Assembly (NCBI GenBank): GCA_019639075.1
Contig: JAHBSO010000001.1
Location: 372,001-436,000 of the forward strand
Length of the DNA: 64,000 nt
Source of the DNA: Actinomycetota bacterium
GTDB lineage: Bacteria; Actinomycetota; Acidimicrobiia; Acidimicrobiales; Iamiaceae
Direction of reading: 5' to 3'
The notes below the pieces were generated by a model that saw nothing but the letters and a program-made list of their open reading frames with translations, was not told the DNA's origin and did no database searches. Both the position numbers and the translations under genes were made by a program. Position 1 is the first letter of the stretch; every line of letters begins with the position of its first letter. This document shows, in pieces, positions 16,954 to 25,675 of the stretch.

Positions 16954-17835
16954 TCAGCGCACCGAACGGACCACCTCGGCGATGCGGCCGACGAGCGCCG
17001 GGTCGCTGCTGGCCGGGACGAGGACGACCTCGTCGCATCCCGCGTCGGTGAGCCCCTTCAGGAAGCCGGCCAACGCCTCTTCGGTGTGCAGCGGCATGCG
17101 GCGGCTCAGCCCGACGGCGGCCCGCTCGCCGAACACGGCGAGGTAGCGCTCGCCGAAGCCCACGAGCGTGTTGTGGGCGTCGGGTCCGAGGGCGACGAAG
17201 CTGCCCGTGGCCCGACGCGGTCGGCCGGTGCGCCCGGCCTCGTCCCAGGCCTCGTCGGCCAGGCGGAAGACCTCCGCTGCCTCGGCCGGGTCGGCGGCGA
17301 TGGTGAACCCGGTGACCCCGTCGGCCCACCGTGCCGCCCGGGCGAGCGATCGGGGCCCGGTCCCGCTCGACAGGATCGGGGGGCCGTCGGGCCGGACCGG
17401 TCGGGGTCCGACCCCGGCGCCGTCCACCAGCGGCTCGCCCCGCCACAGCCGGCGCAGCTCGTCGACGGCCCGGTCGAGGCGGTCGAACCGTCCGACGAAC
17501 GCGGCGTCGAGCGCCTCGTAGTCCTGCTGCCGGCCTCCGACGCCGACCGCGACCTCGACGCGACCGCCCGAGAGCACGTCGGTCGAAGCCAGCTCCTTGG
17601 CCAGCAGCGGGATCCGGTGCCACGGTGCGACGACCACGTTGAACAGGATCCGGACCCGTTCGGTGACCGACGCGGCCGCGGCCAGCAGCGTGAAGCCGTC
17701 GAGGTTGTCGAAGGCGATCCGCTCACCGGCCGAGATCGACGAGAACGGACCCTCGTCGATCGCCCGGCACCAGGCGAGGAACCGCTCCCGGTCGAGGCCC
17801 GGAGCCATCTGCGGCAGTGCGATCCCGACGTCCAC
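16954..17835 (-). CDS. LLM-class flavin-dependent oxidoreductase
   Basis: 293 residues with the luciferase-like monooxygenase TIM-barrel pattern: an N-terminal V-G-I-A-L-P-Q strand, T-E-R-V-R-I-L-F-N-V-V-V-A-P strand-turn, S-G-G-R-V-E-V-A-V-G-V-G-G (the usual flavin-phosphate loop) and a F-x-R-L-D-R-A-V-D-E-L helix. Proteins of this type in actinobacteria use either FMN or coenzyme F420; the sequence alone does not tell which. The substrate is unknown. The start is GTG with a GATGCT hexamer 6 bases upstream. It follows the GNAT gene by 15 bases on the same strand, so the two may be cotranscribed. Confidence 0.85.
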   Translation of the reverse strand: MDVGIALPQMAPGLDRERFLAWCRAIDEGPFSSISAGERIAFDNLDGFTLLAAAASVTERVRILFNVVVAPWHRIPLLAKELASTDVLSGGRVEVAVGVGGRQQDYEALDAAFVGRFDRLDRAVDELRRLWRGEPLVDGAGVGPRPVRPDGPPILSSGTGPRSLARAARWADGVTGFTIAADPAEAAEVFRLADEAWDEAGRTGRPRRATGSFVALGPDAHNTLVGFGERYLAVFGERAAVGLSRRMPLHTEEALAGFLKGLTDAGCDEVVLVPASSDPALVGRIAEVVRSVR

Positions 17836-17850
17836 CGCCCCAGCATCGCG

Positions 17851-18561
17851 TCAACGGCCGGGGTCGACGTCCAGGAGCGGGACGAGGTCGAGGTCGTCGA
17901 TCGCCACGCCCGGGCCCGGCGTCGCGGCGGCGAGGCGCCGCCGGAGCTCGGCGTACTCGGCGTCGACGGGCTCGGCGCCCTCGGCGAAGACGAAGTAGGT
18001 CTCGGTGAACTCACCCAAGAGGTGCGCCGGCACCGCCGGCTCCGACCGGAACAGGTCGAGCAGCAGCATGCCCCGCACCCGATCGCCGTCCGAGGTCAGC
18101 GCCGGCTGCACCCAGGGGCCGAGCACGGTGGCGTCCGTTCGGTCGTAGAACCGCAGTCGGTCCGCCGGCCGCTCGTCGTCGGTGCGGGCGTGGCAGCGGG
18201 GATCGTGCACCTCGGCGACCACGAGCGCCGCGCCGCCATGACGCCAACGGTCGAGCAGGTGGCCCATCAGGAACGACCCGATCCCGCGATCGCGCGCACC
18301 TGGTCGGGCCGCGAGGTAGCAGAGCAGGGTCACCTCGGCCGGTCCGCAGGGCGTCGTGACCGCGGCGCCGATCGGCTCGTCGCCGTCGAGCGCGACGAGC
18401 ACGACCTCGCCCCCTTCGCCGCCGACCTCACCGACGAACGACTCCCAGCCGGGGAGCTCGGCCGGGGCGAACGACGGTCGGAGCACCTCGTCGAACACCC
18501 GGCGCAGCAGTGCGGGCTCGTCGTCCGGGGAGTCGAGGATCACGAGACCGAGATCGCTCAT
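17851..18561 (-). CDS. GNAT-type N-acetyltransferase
   Basis: 236 residues with a GNAT core: the substrate strand E-V-V-L-V-A-L-D-G-D-E-P-I-G-A-A-V, the central strand T-L-L-C-Y-L-A-A and the acetyl-CoA pyrophosphate loop P-G-A-R-D-R-G-I-G-S (Q/R-x-x-G-x-G/A type), then the L-L-D-R-W helix. It has a longer C-terminus than simple GNATs. The acceptor substrate is unknown. TAGCTT at 18568-18573 lies 6 bases before the ATG, so the message is probably leaderless and continues into the LLM gene. Confidence 0.78.
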   Translation of the reverse strand: MSDLGLVILDSPDDEPALLRRVFDEVLRPSFAPAELPGWESFVGEVGGEGGEVVLVALDGDEPIGAAVTTPCGPAEVTLLCYLAARPGARDRGIGSFLMGHLLDRWRHGGAALVVAEVHDPRCHARTDDERPADRLRFYDRTDATVLGPWVQPALTSDGDRVRGMLLLDLFRSEPAVPAHLLGEFTETYFVFAEGAEPVDAEYAELRRRLAAATPGPGVAIDDLDLVPLLDVDPGR

Positions 18562-18679
18562 GTCCCAAAGCTACGTGCAGTGGACGCACCGGTGTCGTTC
18601 CGCTAGACCGTCGCGCCGACGGGTCGGCGCGTCGGACCCGGTCATCGGGCAACTCGGGCGTGCGGAGGGGGAGACGTCG

Positions 18680-21391
18680 ATGGGGGGACTGCCGTCGGAC
18701 TTCGTCGGGCGGGGCGAGCTGCTCCGGCTGCTGACCGTCGACCCCACCACCGTCGGCGAGCGGTTCGAGCTGATCGGTGGCTCGGGGAGTGGGAAGACGG
18801 CGATCGTCCACGAGGTGTCGCGCCGGAACGACCAGGTGCACACGGTGCACGTGGACCTGGAGCTCTACGACCCCGAACGGCCGGGCGACGTCGGTGCCGG
18901 GGCCTCGGTCGGTTCGGTGGCGGCGAGCTTCCACCAGTTCGCTGCGCTGCTGACCCGCCTGATCGACGAGGCCGCCGGGCCCGAGCACGCGACCGGGTTC
19001 CGGCGCGAGGTCCGGGACGCCTACCACTCCGAGGTGGCTGGTCGGCGCGTGTTCAGCCTGACCCTCGCGATGGCCGACCTGCGCCACGCCTTGAGCGCCG
19101 CCGACCTGGCCCAGGCGTGGAGGGAGTCGAAGGACCGTGTGGCCGAGGCCTTCCTTGGACGGTGGAACGGCACGGCAGCTGACGGACCCGGCCGACTGCT
19201 GGCCTTCGACAACGTCGACGACGTGGTCGACGAGGAGCTGGGCCGCTGGCTCGGCGAGCTCCTTCCCCGGCTCGAACGAACGGCGATCGTGCTCACCAGG
19301 CGGTCGGGTTCGGCGGCGTCGATCGTTGGCGACGACTGGCGGGTCACGACGACCGAGGTCCCCGTCGAGGGATGGAGCCACGACGACCTGCTCAGCTACC
19401 TGCGGCGACCGGGCACGGCCCGCGTGCTGGAGCACGTGGCCGCCGACCTCGGTGACATCACCGGCCGCCACCCGGGCACGATCGTCGCCACCCTCGACCT
19501 GCTCGGTCGGCCGGGTGTGGCCGACCGGACCGACCTCGAGGCGCTGCTGCACAAGGCGACGACGGTGTCGGGCCGGCCGGTGGCGACGCTGATCGAAGGT
19601 CTGGTGCGGGCGCAGCAGACCGAACGACCGACGAGCGTCGACTTCGGCACCCTCCTGTGGCGTTCGGTCGAGGCGGTGGCGGTGACCCGCCAGTTCGACA
19701 GCAAGGTGTTCGCCGCGGTGATCGCCGAACACGACCGCGGCGGGCTCGAGGTCGGCGAGCTGTTCGAGGCGCTGCACAGCCTTCGGATCGTGGAGCGGAT
19801 CGACCGTCCGGTCGATGCCGCGCTGGTCCGGGCCCGGGTGGCGACCGTGATCGGTGAGGAGGCTGCTGCGTCGGGGTCGGACGGCCCGACCGAACGTGCA
19901 TCTGGTCGAGGTCTCGGTGTGGTCGCGGCACGGCCGGGTGACACGTTCCGTCTGTACCGCTACGTGCGCGATGCCGTGCTCGACCGGCTCCTCGCCGAGG
20001 ACGAGGACCGGTTCCACCGGCTCCACGCCGCCGCGGCCGAGTACCACCAGCGCCGCCTGACCGAGGAGGGAACGAGCTCCGACGGCAGCGACATCGCCTT
20101 CGACTACACCGACGCCTTCACCTACGAGGATCCGGCGTGGCAGAGGCACAAGCGCGAGTGGCTCTACCACCGGTCCCACGCCGAGCGCGAGGCCGACAAG
20201 ATGGCTGCGCTGCGCGAGTCGGCCCGGATCTTCCTCGAGGCGTTCTGGTGGTGGGGCAGCTACGTCCACTTCGACTTCTGCGATCAGATCACCAGCGACC
20301 TCATGGCGCTGGCCCGGCGGCGACGTCAGCTCGGCGACCCGTCGGACAAGGTCGACCGCCTGGCCGCAGCGTTCGATCGGATCCTGGTCGCGTACCCGCC
20401 ACGATCGACCAAGCAGAGGGCCGACTGGGACGCCGTCGACGCGAAGATGGTGGAGATCGCCGACCTGTGCGGGCTCCGGTCGCCGAAGGAGTGCACGACT
20501 CCCGCGGACTTCAAGGTGCGCTCCCTGCTCGACCTGTTCCGGGCCGAGGCGTTGCGCTTCGGCGGGGGTGATGAGACGCGGGCGGACCGGTTCTACGAGC
20601 GGTCGATCGTCAACCTCCGCAAGGTCTCGGAGATGGTGGGCGAGGATCCCGAGGAGGACTGGAACCTCCCGTGGCTGCACTTCGAGCGGGCCGAGTTCTG
20701 CTTCGACCGTCCCGACGGCGATCCGGCCCTGCTGCGCGAGCACTGGGAACGGGCCGCCGCGCTCCTGCAGGCGGGGCGCTGCGAGCCCGGGACGTCCGAA
20801 GACCTCGACGCACTGGACGACCTCGACGCGCTGGACGACCTGGACGACCTGGACGGGGCGATCGGCGACGATGGCCGACCCGACGACGAGCTGATCGCCA
20901 ACCTCCACCGGCTGCGGGGCGACGCGTGCTGGCGGGCGGGCGAGCGCGAACGGTCGGCGACCTGGTACCGCCATGCCGTGCTGCACAGCTACTTGGCCAA
21001 CGGTTCGGGCGCCCATCCCGACGAGTACACGCTCCAGTTCCACGTGGACATGCGCGCCCGGGTGCTCAATCGCATCAACGAGCTGCTCGACGAGGGCGAC
21101 GACGCGACGGCGTTGGTCTTCGCCGTCGAGGTGGCCGGCGCCCGCTGGTGCGACGCCGAACGAAAGCCCGACTCCGAGGAGGCCTGGCGGGGTCACGTCG
21201 CCGCCCAGCTCGACGGCCGCTTCCGCGAGCTCGGCCTCACCGAGATCGCCGACACCTTGTTCCTTCCCGGCCCGACGGTCGATCAACTCGGGCCCTTCCT
21301 GTCCGGGGGCTACATGGCCGACCTGGCGGTGGCCGCGGACGCCGCGTCGGGAGCGACGACCGACCTCCTCGGAGACGACCGGTGGCCGTGA
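18680..21391 (+). CDS. Large STAND/AAA-like NTPase with C-terminal helical repeats
   Basis: 903 residues. The N-terminus F-V-G-R-G-E-L-L-R-L-L is the lead-in typical of STAND and AAA ATPases. Walker A is G-G-S-G-S-G-K-T at 33-40, and Walker B is L-L-A-F-D-N-V-D-D with D177. A later R-T-A-I-V-L-T-R-R-S strand near 205 resembles the sensor strand, followed by a winged-helix-like region and then about 500 residues of helical, TPR-like sequence with many W-L-Y-H/W-Y-R-H-A segments. Residues near 708-722 are an acidic low-complexity D-D-L repeat. There is no signal peptide or membrane helix. The ATG is preceded by GGAGGGGGA at normal spacing. The stop overlaps the start region of a membrane pentapeptide-type gene by 10 bases, so the two are translationally coupled. 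Role unknown; a sensor-switch function is an inference from the family. Confidence 0.75.
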   Translation: MGGLPSDFVGRGELLRLLTVDPTTVGERFELIGGSGSGKTAIVHEVSRRNDQVHTVHVDLELYDPERPGDVGAGASVGSVAASFHQFAALLTRLIDEAAGPEHATGFRREVRDAYHSEVAGRRVFSLTLAMADLRHALSAADLAQAWRESKDRVAEAFLGRWNGTAADGPGRLLAFDNVDDVVDEELGRWLGELLPRLERTAIVLTRRSGSAASIVGDDWRVTTTEVPVEGWSHDDLLSYLRRPGTARVLEHVAADLGDITGRHPGTIVATLDLLGRPGVADRTDLEALLHKATTVSGRPVATLIEGLVRAQQTERPTSVDFGTLLWRSVEAVAVTRQFDSKVFAAVIAEHDRGGLEVGELFEALHSLRIVERIDRPVDAALVRARVATVIGEEAAASGSDGPTERASGRGLGVVAARPGDTFRLYRYVRDAVLDRLLAEDEDRFHRLHAAAAEYHQRRLTEEGTSSDGSDIAFDYTDAFTYEDPAWQRHKREWLYHRSHAEREADKMAALRESARIFLEAFWWWGSYVHFDFCDQITSDLMALARRRRQLGDPSDKVDRLAAAFDRILVAYPPRSTKQRADWDAVDAKMVEIADLCGLRSPKECTTPADFKVRSLLDLFRAEALRFGGGDETRADRFYERSIVNLRKVSEMVGEDPEEDWNLPWLHFERAEFCFDRPDGDPALLREHWERAAALLQAGRCEPGTSEDLDALDDLDALDDLDDLDGAIGDDGRPDDELIANLHRLRGDACWRAGERERSATWYRHAVLHSYLANGSGAHPDEYTLQFHVDMRARVLNRINELLDEGDDATALVFAVEVAGARWCDAERKPDSEEAWRGHVAAQLDGRFRELGLTEIADTLFLPGPTVDQLGPFLSGGYMADLAVAADAASGATTDLLGDDRWP

Positions 21392-22644
21392 CCGGGAAGC
21401 CCCGCCGGTGGTGGACCACCCCGAACGGGCGCATCGTTCGGCTCGCCCTGGTGCTGGCCGCACTCGCCGTCGTCCTGTTCGCGGTGGTGCCGTTCCTGTT
21501 GACCGCATCGAGGTCGGGTTCCTCCGGTCGCGAGCAGGAGATGGCCGACGTGCGGTCCTCGGTGATCACCCTCGTCGCCGCGGTCGGCGGCGTCCTCACC
21601 CTCCTGTCGGCCGTGCAGAGCTACGCGCTGAGCCAGGTGGCATCGCTGTCGGGTCGGTTCCAGGACGCCGCCAAGATGATGGCCGAGTCCGACGCGATGG
21701 CCCGTCTCGGCGGCATCGAGGCCATGGCCCAGCTCGCCGACGAGTGGCCTGCCGAGCGCCAGCGGTGCATCGACATGCTGTGCGCGCACGTCCGCCACGC
21801 GGTGGCCGACGACGCCGAAGGCCCGAAGCCGGTCGATCACCACGAGGACACCCGCCGTCGGGTGCTCGATCTGATCCGGGCGTCGGTGGCCGACAAGGCC
21901 CGTCCGAGTTGGCAGGGTCACCACTTCGACCTCCGCGGCACCTGCCTCCACACATTCGACCTGTCGCACCTGAAGGTGTCGTCGGTGACCTTCGACTTCC
22001 GCGGGTCGACGTTCGTGCACAGCAAGGACGGCGAGAAGCAGGTCGACCTGACCGGCTCGACCCTGCTCGACGTCGAGCTCCGCTTCGACGAGGTCACCTT
22101 CGAGCGAGGGGCGAAGCTCGCCTTCGACGACGTCCACCTCCGTGCGTCGACGGTCCGGTTCGCCGAAGCCACGCTGGAGAACGCGGATGCCTCGTTCGCG
22201 GGCGCGACGCTCGAAGGAGGATCGGTGAGCTTCGAGGGGGCGAAGATCGGCGACGGGTCGGTCACGTTCCGAGGGGCGACGATCGGCGGCGACCTCACCT
22301 TCGCGAACACAACCCTCGACCGGTATCGGGGGGAGGGTCTGATCGACTTCGACGACACCTCCATCCGCACGGTGGTGTCGTTCGACGGCGCGGAGGTCAC
22401 CCGCGCGGTCACGTTCCGCGGCGCCGATCTCCGGGGTGCCGATGGACAGCCCGGAGGACTGTCGGTCCACACCCAGCAACCGCCGTCGCCCCGGTTCGAT
22501 CTCGCCGGCGCACAGGTCGAAGGGGCGATCCTGATCTGCGCGGTGCCTGACAAGCCGATCGAGTTCGATCTGTCCGCCGCGGTCGGAGACCCGGTGCTCC
22601 GCACCCCCACGGCCGACGGCGCGAGGTCGGGTGGCAACCGATAG
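21382..22644 (+). CDS. Membrane protein with pentapeptide-type repeats
   Basis: 420 residues. Two transmembrane helices lie at about 17-41 and 59-77. Next is the helical module S-G-R-F-Q-D-A-A-K...R-L-G-G-I-E-A-M-A-Q-L-A ending in C-A-H-V-R, which in actinobacterial pentapeptide proteins reads R-F-x-x-A-x-x-Q-L-...R-L-G-G-I-Y-A-L-E-R-I. Residues from about 190 to 390 form a right-handed beta-helix-like stretch with x-F-x-G-A-x-I units (for example S-F-E-G-A-K-I, T-F-R-G-A-T-I, T-F-R-G-A-D-L). The GTG start at 21382 has GGAG 7 bases upstream and overlaps the NTPase gene's end. The pairing suggests the NTPase acts through or on this membrane protein. Confidence 0.72.
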   Translation: MAVTGKPRRWWTTPNGRIVRLALVLAALAVVLFAVVPFLLTASRSGSSGREQEMADVRSSVITLVAAVGGVLTLLSAVQSYALSQVASLSGRFQDAAKMMAESDAMARLGGIEAMAQLADEWPAERQRCIDMLCAHVRHAVADDAEGPKPVDHHEDTRRRVLDLIRASVADKARPSWQGHHFDLRGTCLHTFDLSHLKVSSVTFDFRGSTFVHSKDGEKQVDLTGSTLLDVELRFDEVTFERGAKLAFDDVHLRASTVRFAEATLENADASFAGATLEGGSVSFEGAKIGDGSVTFRGATIGGDLTFANTTLDRYRGEGLIDFDDTSIRTVVSFDGAEVTRAVTFRGADLRGADGQPGGLSVHTQQPPSPRFDLAGAQVEGAILICAVPDKPIEFDLSAAVGDPVLRTPTADGARSGGNR

Positions 22645-22647
22645 ACC

Positions 22648-24063
22648 GTGACCATGGCCTCCAGCGAAGCGGTCCGCGTCGAACACGACTCGATGGGGGA
22701 GGTGGCGGTGCCGGCCGACGCGCTGTGGGGCGCGCAGACCCAGCGGGCCGTCGAGAACTTCCCGATCTCGGGTCGGACCATCGACCGGCGCCTCGTGCGG
22801 GCCCTGGCGTTGATCAAGGCCGAGTGCGCCATCGTGAACGCGGCCGAGGTCGACGTCCCAGCGGTGACCGAGGAGGTCGCGGCCGCGGTCGCCGCGGCTG
22901 CAGACGAGGTGGCGGCCGGGGTCCACGCCGACCAGTTCCCCGTCGACGTGTTCCAGACCGGCTCGGGCACCTCGTCGAACATGAACGCCAACGAGGTGAT
23001 CGCCCGGCTGGCGTCGCTGCGCCTGGGGGAGGCGGGGGCGGTCCACCCCAACGACCAGGTCAACGCCAGCCAGTCGTCGAACGACGTGTTCCCCACGGCG
23101 ATCCACCTGGCTGCCACCGAGGCCGTCGTCGACCACCTCCTCCCGTCACTGGAGCACTTGGCGATGGCGTTGCGCCGCAAGGCCGACGAGTTCGCCGAGG
23201 TCGTGAAGTCGGGGCGCACCCACCTGATGGACGCGGTGCCGATCACGCTCGGCCAGGAGTTCGGGGCCTACGCCACGCAGGTCGAGACGGCGGCCGAGCG
23301 GATCCGCACCGCGGTGCCCCGGCTCGCCGAGCTGCCCATCGGCGGCACCGCGGTCGGCACCGGGATCAACGCCCCGGCCGGGTTCGGCGGGGCCGTGACG
23401 GCCCGGCTGGCGGAGCGGACCGGGTTGCCGCTCACCGAGGCCGCGGACCACATCGCCGCGCAGGCCGCGCCCGACGCGTTCGTGGAGACGTCGGGCCAGC
23501 TGCGCGCCGCGGCCGTGTCTCTGGTGAAGATCGCCAACGACCTGCGATGGATGGCATCGGGGCCCCGGACCGGGATCGCCGAGATCCACCTTCCCGACCT
23601 CCAACCGGGTTCGTCGATCATGCCCGGCAAGGTCAACCCGGTGCTGTGCGAGGTGGTCACCCAGGTCGGTGCCCAGGTGATCGGCAACGACGCAGCCATC
23701 GCGTTCGGCACCAGCCAGGGTGCATTCGAGCTGAACGTGTTCCTACCGCTCATGGCCCGCAACCTGCTCGAGTCGATCGACCTGCTGGCCAACGCGTCCC
23801 GGGTGTTCGCCGATCGGTGCATCCACGGGATCGAGGCCGACGTCGAGCGGTGCCGGGCCAACGCCGAGGCGTCGCCGTCGATCGCCACCTCGCTCAACCC
23901 GTACCTCGGCTACGAGCGCACCGCCGAGATCATCAAGGAGAGCCTGCGGACCGGCACGTCGATCCGCGACCTGCTCGTCGCCTCGGGCGAGCTGTCCGCC
24001 GCCGAGATCGACGGCGCGCTCGACGCCCTCGCCCTCACCAGGGGTGGCATCGCCCGCGCATGA
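22648..24063 (+). CDS. fumC: Fumarate hydratase class II
   Basis: 471 residues with every mark of the fumarase/aspartase superfamily: [10 protein letters not shown], the S-G-R-T-H-L-M-D catalytic histidine block, and the signature [11 protein letters not shown] at 321-331. It interconverts fumarate and malate without an iron-sulfur cluster and is therefore oxygen-tolerant. The GTG at 22648 follows the upstream stop by 3 bases; ATG 22654, two codons on, is a possible real start, with TAGACC 6 bases before it. It may be read through from the pentapeptide gene. It duplicates the activity of the class I fumarase 10 kb away. Confidence 0.93.
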   Translation: MTMASSEAVRVEHDSMGEVAVPADALWGAQTQRAVENFPISGRTIDRRLVRALALIKAECAIVNAAEVDVPAVTEEVAAAVAAAADEVAAGVHADQFPVDVFQTGSGTSSNMNANEVIARLASLRLGEAGAVHPNDQVNASQSSNDVFPTAIHLAATEAVVDHLLPSLEHLAMALRRKADEFAEVVKSGRTHLMDAVPITLGQEFGAYATQVETAAERIRTAVPRLAELPIGGTAVGTGINAPAGFGGAVTARLAERTGLPLTEAADHIAAQAAPDAFVETSGQLRAAAVSLVKIANDLRWMASGPRTGIAEIHLPDLQPGSSIMPGKVNPVLCEVVTQVGAQVIGNDAAIAFGTSQGAFELNVFLPLMARNLLESIDLLANASRVFADRCIHGIEADVERCRANAEASPSIATSLNPYLGYERTAEIIKESLRTGTSIRDLLVASGELSAAEIDGALDALALTRGGIARA

Positions 24064-24066
24064 GAC

Positions 24067-25404
24067 TCACGACATCGGCGGGGGTTCTCGGAGTGGGAGC
24101 TTGTGGCCGGGGGGTTCGGCGGGGAGGGGTGTGCCGTCGGGTCTGGTGACCGTGAGGTCGCCGTTGGGGTGGAGGTCGATGGTGAACCCGGCTTCGTGGC
24201 GACATCGGTGATGGTGGTGGCAGAGCGAGACGAGCTCGTCGGTGGTGGTGCGCTTGGATCGTTCGAAGGGGGGTTCGTGGTGGGCTCGGGTGCGGGTGGC
24301 GGGCGTGTCGCAGCCCGGCCACATGCAGCCGTGGTCCCTCGCCTTGAGCATGCGGCGTTGCGATGCCGACGCGAGCCGGTTCGTGGTGACCTCGCCGACC
24401 GGTCGGAATCGGCCGGTGATGCCGTAGAAGCCGAGGACGGCGGTGACGGCGGGGTCGTCGGCGAGGGTGTCGAGGACGTCCTGGCGACCGAGCGGTGTGC
24501 CGTCGGCGGTGCCGCAGGGCCACAACGCTCGTTCGACGGCGTCGACGTCCAGGCCGGACATCAGGTGACGGACGTCCACGAGCAGAACGACGGAGCGCTT
24601 GGCCTCGCCGCCTTCGGTCTGGACGAGGGCACCGCGGCGCATCAGCTGCAACTGGGCGTCGAGACGGCGTTCCTCGAGCGTCATGCCGTCGTCGGTGGTG
24701 TAGGTGCCCTTGCGGACCTGGCGGTCGACCTCGCCGTCGATCAATGAGCGGAGCTCCGCGGCATGGAGCGGGTCGAGGATCGTCGTCGCGTTCGTCTCGT
24801 CACCGACCCCCGGGCCGAAGCGGATGCTGTTGACGGGTTGGTCCGTCGGGCGTGGGTCGTCCGGCGACTCGTCGCGGTCGGCGAGCACCGCATTGCGCCA
24901 GTGCGCCAGGACGGTGCGGGCGTGGCGGGCCGTGAGCGGGGCGATGCGGGCGATCAGTGCCTGCTCGTCCCTGGTCAGTTCGGTCTCGAGCCCGGTGCTG
25001 AACTTGCGCACGGCCTTCACCTTGGCGGTGCCGATCACCCCGGTGCGCCACGCGGTAGCGATGGCGTCGAACCGCTCCACCCATGCGTGCAATCCCAGCA
25101 ACCCGTGGGCTCGGGGGCGGTCGGTCTCGGCGCGGGCGCAGATCCAGGTGACCATCGACCGAGCGCCGTCGAGCAGGTGGTCGAGTCGATCCTCGCTGAC
25201 ACCGGCGACCGTTGCGGTGGCGGCTTCGATCCGATCCAATGCCGAGCACAACGTGACGACTGCGTGTCGGCGCTCACCCACGGTCGAGTCGGCCAGGGCG
25301 CCGTCCAGCAGGGGAGCGACCTCCGCGAGTCGCGCGGCCAGGGACGCGAACGTGCTGTCGGGGCCGCTGAACTCGGATGGTGCGCCGCTGACGTCCGCCG
25401 TCAT
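24067..25404 (-). CDS. DUF222/HNH endonuclease, 13E12 type, LexA-controlled
   Basis: 445 residues. The first about 320 form the DUF222 helical domain. The C-terminal HNH zinc-finger part starts with C-M-W-P-G-C near 360, then R-A-H-H-E-P-P-F and L-V-S-L-C-H-H-H-H, matching the C-x-x-P-G-C...H-H...L-C-x-x-H-H pattern of 13E12-family nucleases. These are multicopy in mycobacteria and relatives, and their biological role is unsettled. The ATG is preceded 6 bases upstream by TAGACT (25411-25416) and by an exact LexA box at 25419-25434, so expression should rise in DNA damage. It converges on fumC with 3 bases between stops. Confidence 0.88.
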   Translation of the reverse strand: MTADVSGAPSEFSGPDSTFASLAARLAEVAPLLDGALADSTVGERRHAVVTLCSALDRIEAATATVAGVSEDRLDHLLDGARSMVTWICARAETDRPRAHGLLGLHAWVERFDAIATAWRTGVIGTAKVKAVRKFSTGLETELTRDEQALIARIAPLTARHARTVLAHWRNAVLADRDESPDDPRPTDQPVNSIRFGPGVGDETNATTILDPLHAAELRSLIDGEVDRQVRKGTYTTDDGMTLEERRLDAQLQLMRRGALVQTEGGEAKRSVVLLVDVRHLMSGLDVDAVERALWPCGTADGTPLGRQDVLDTLADDPAVTAVLGFYGITGRFRPVGEVTTNRLASASQRRMLKARDHGCMWPGCDTPATRTRAHHEPPFERSKRTTTDELVSLCHHHHRCRHEAGFTIDLHPNGDLTVTRPDGTPLPAEPPGHKLPLREPPPMS

Positions 25405-25418
25405 GCACCCAGTCTAGG

Positions 25419-25434
25419 TCGAACATCTGTTCGA
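25419..25434 (-). promoter_or_regulatory. LexA (SOS) box in the HNH nuclease promoter
   Basis: On the gene's strand the sequence is TCGAACAGATGTTCGA, which fits the actinobacterial LexA consensus TCGAAC-RNRY-GTTCGA at every fixed base. It starts 2 bases upstream of the -10 hexamer TAGACT, where bound LexA would block RNA polymerase. Confidence 0.85.
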
Positions 25435-25462
25435 TCAAGTGACGTGCGACACGATGGTGGGG

Positions 25463-25660
25463 TTTCGACTGCGCTCGCTGCGCTCGCTCCGCTCAACCAA
25501 CGGAGGGGGAGGGAACGCGCTCGCTCCGCTCAACCAACGGAGGGGGAGGGAACGCGCTCGCTCCGCTCAACCAACGGAGGGGGAGGGGACGCGCTCGCTC
25601 GGCTCGACCAACGGAGGGGGAGGGGACGCGCTCGCTCGGCTCGACCAACGGAGGGGGAAG
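25463..25660. repeat. 37-bp tandem repeat, five copies
   Basis: The core ACCAACGGAGGGGGAGGG begins a unit repeated with an exact 37-base period: equivalent bases stand at 25494, 25531, 25568, 25605 and 25642. The rest of the unit is A(A/G)CGCGCTCGCTC(C/G)GCTC. The first three copies carry CTCAACC and the last two CTCGACC. A leading TTTCGACTGCGCTCGCTGCG at 25463-25482 ties it to the element at 16928. The array lies between two minus-strand genes, after the stop of the 25676 gene, and 37 is not a multiple of three, so it is not coding. It fills most of this 271-base gap. Confidence 0.9.
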
Positions 25661-25675
25661 CCTGGGGTGGGAGGG

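Noticed and set aside
25463..25660. CRISPR array
   Set aside because: The units are contiguous 37-bp repeats without unique spacers, and there is no cas gene.
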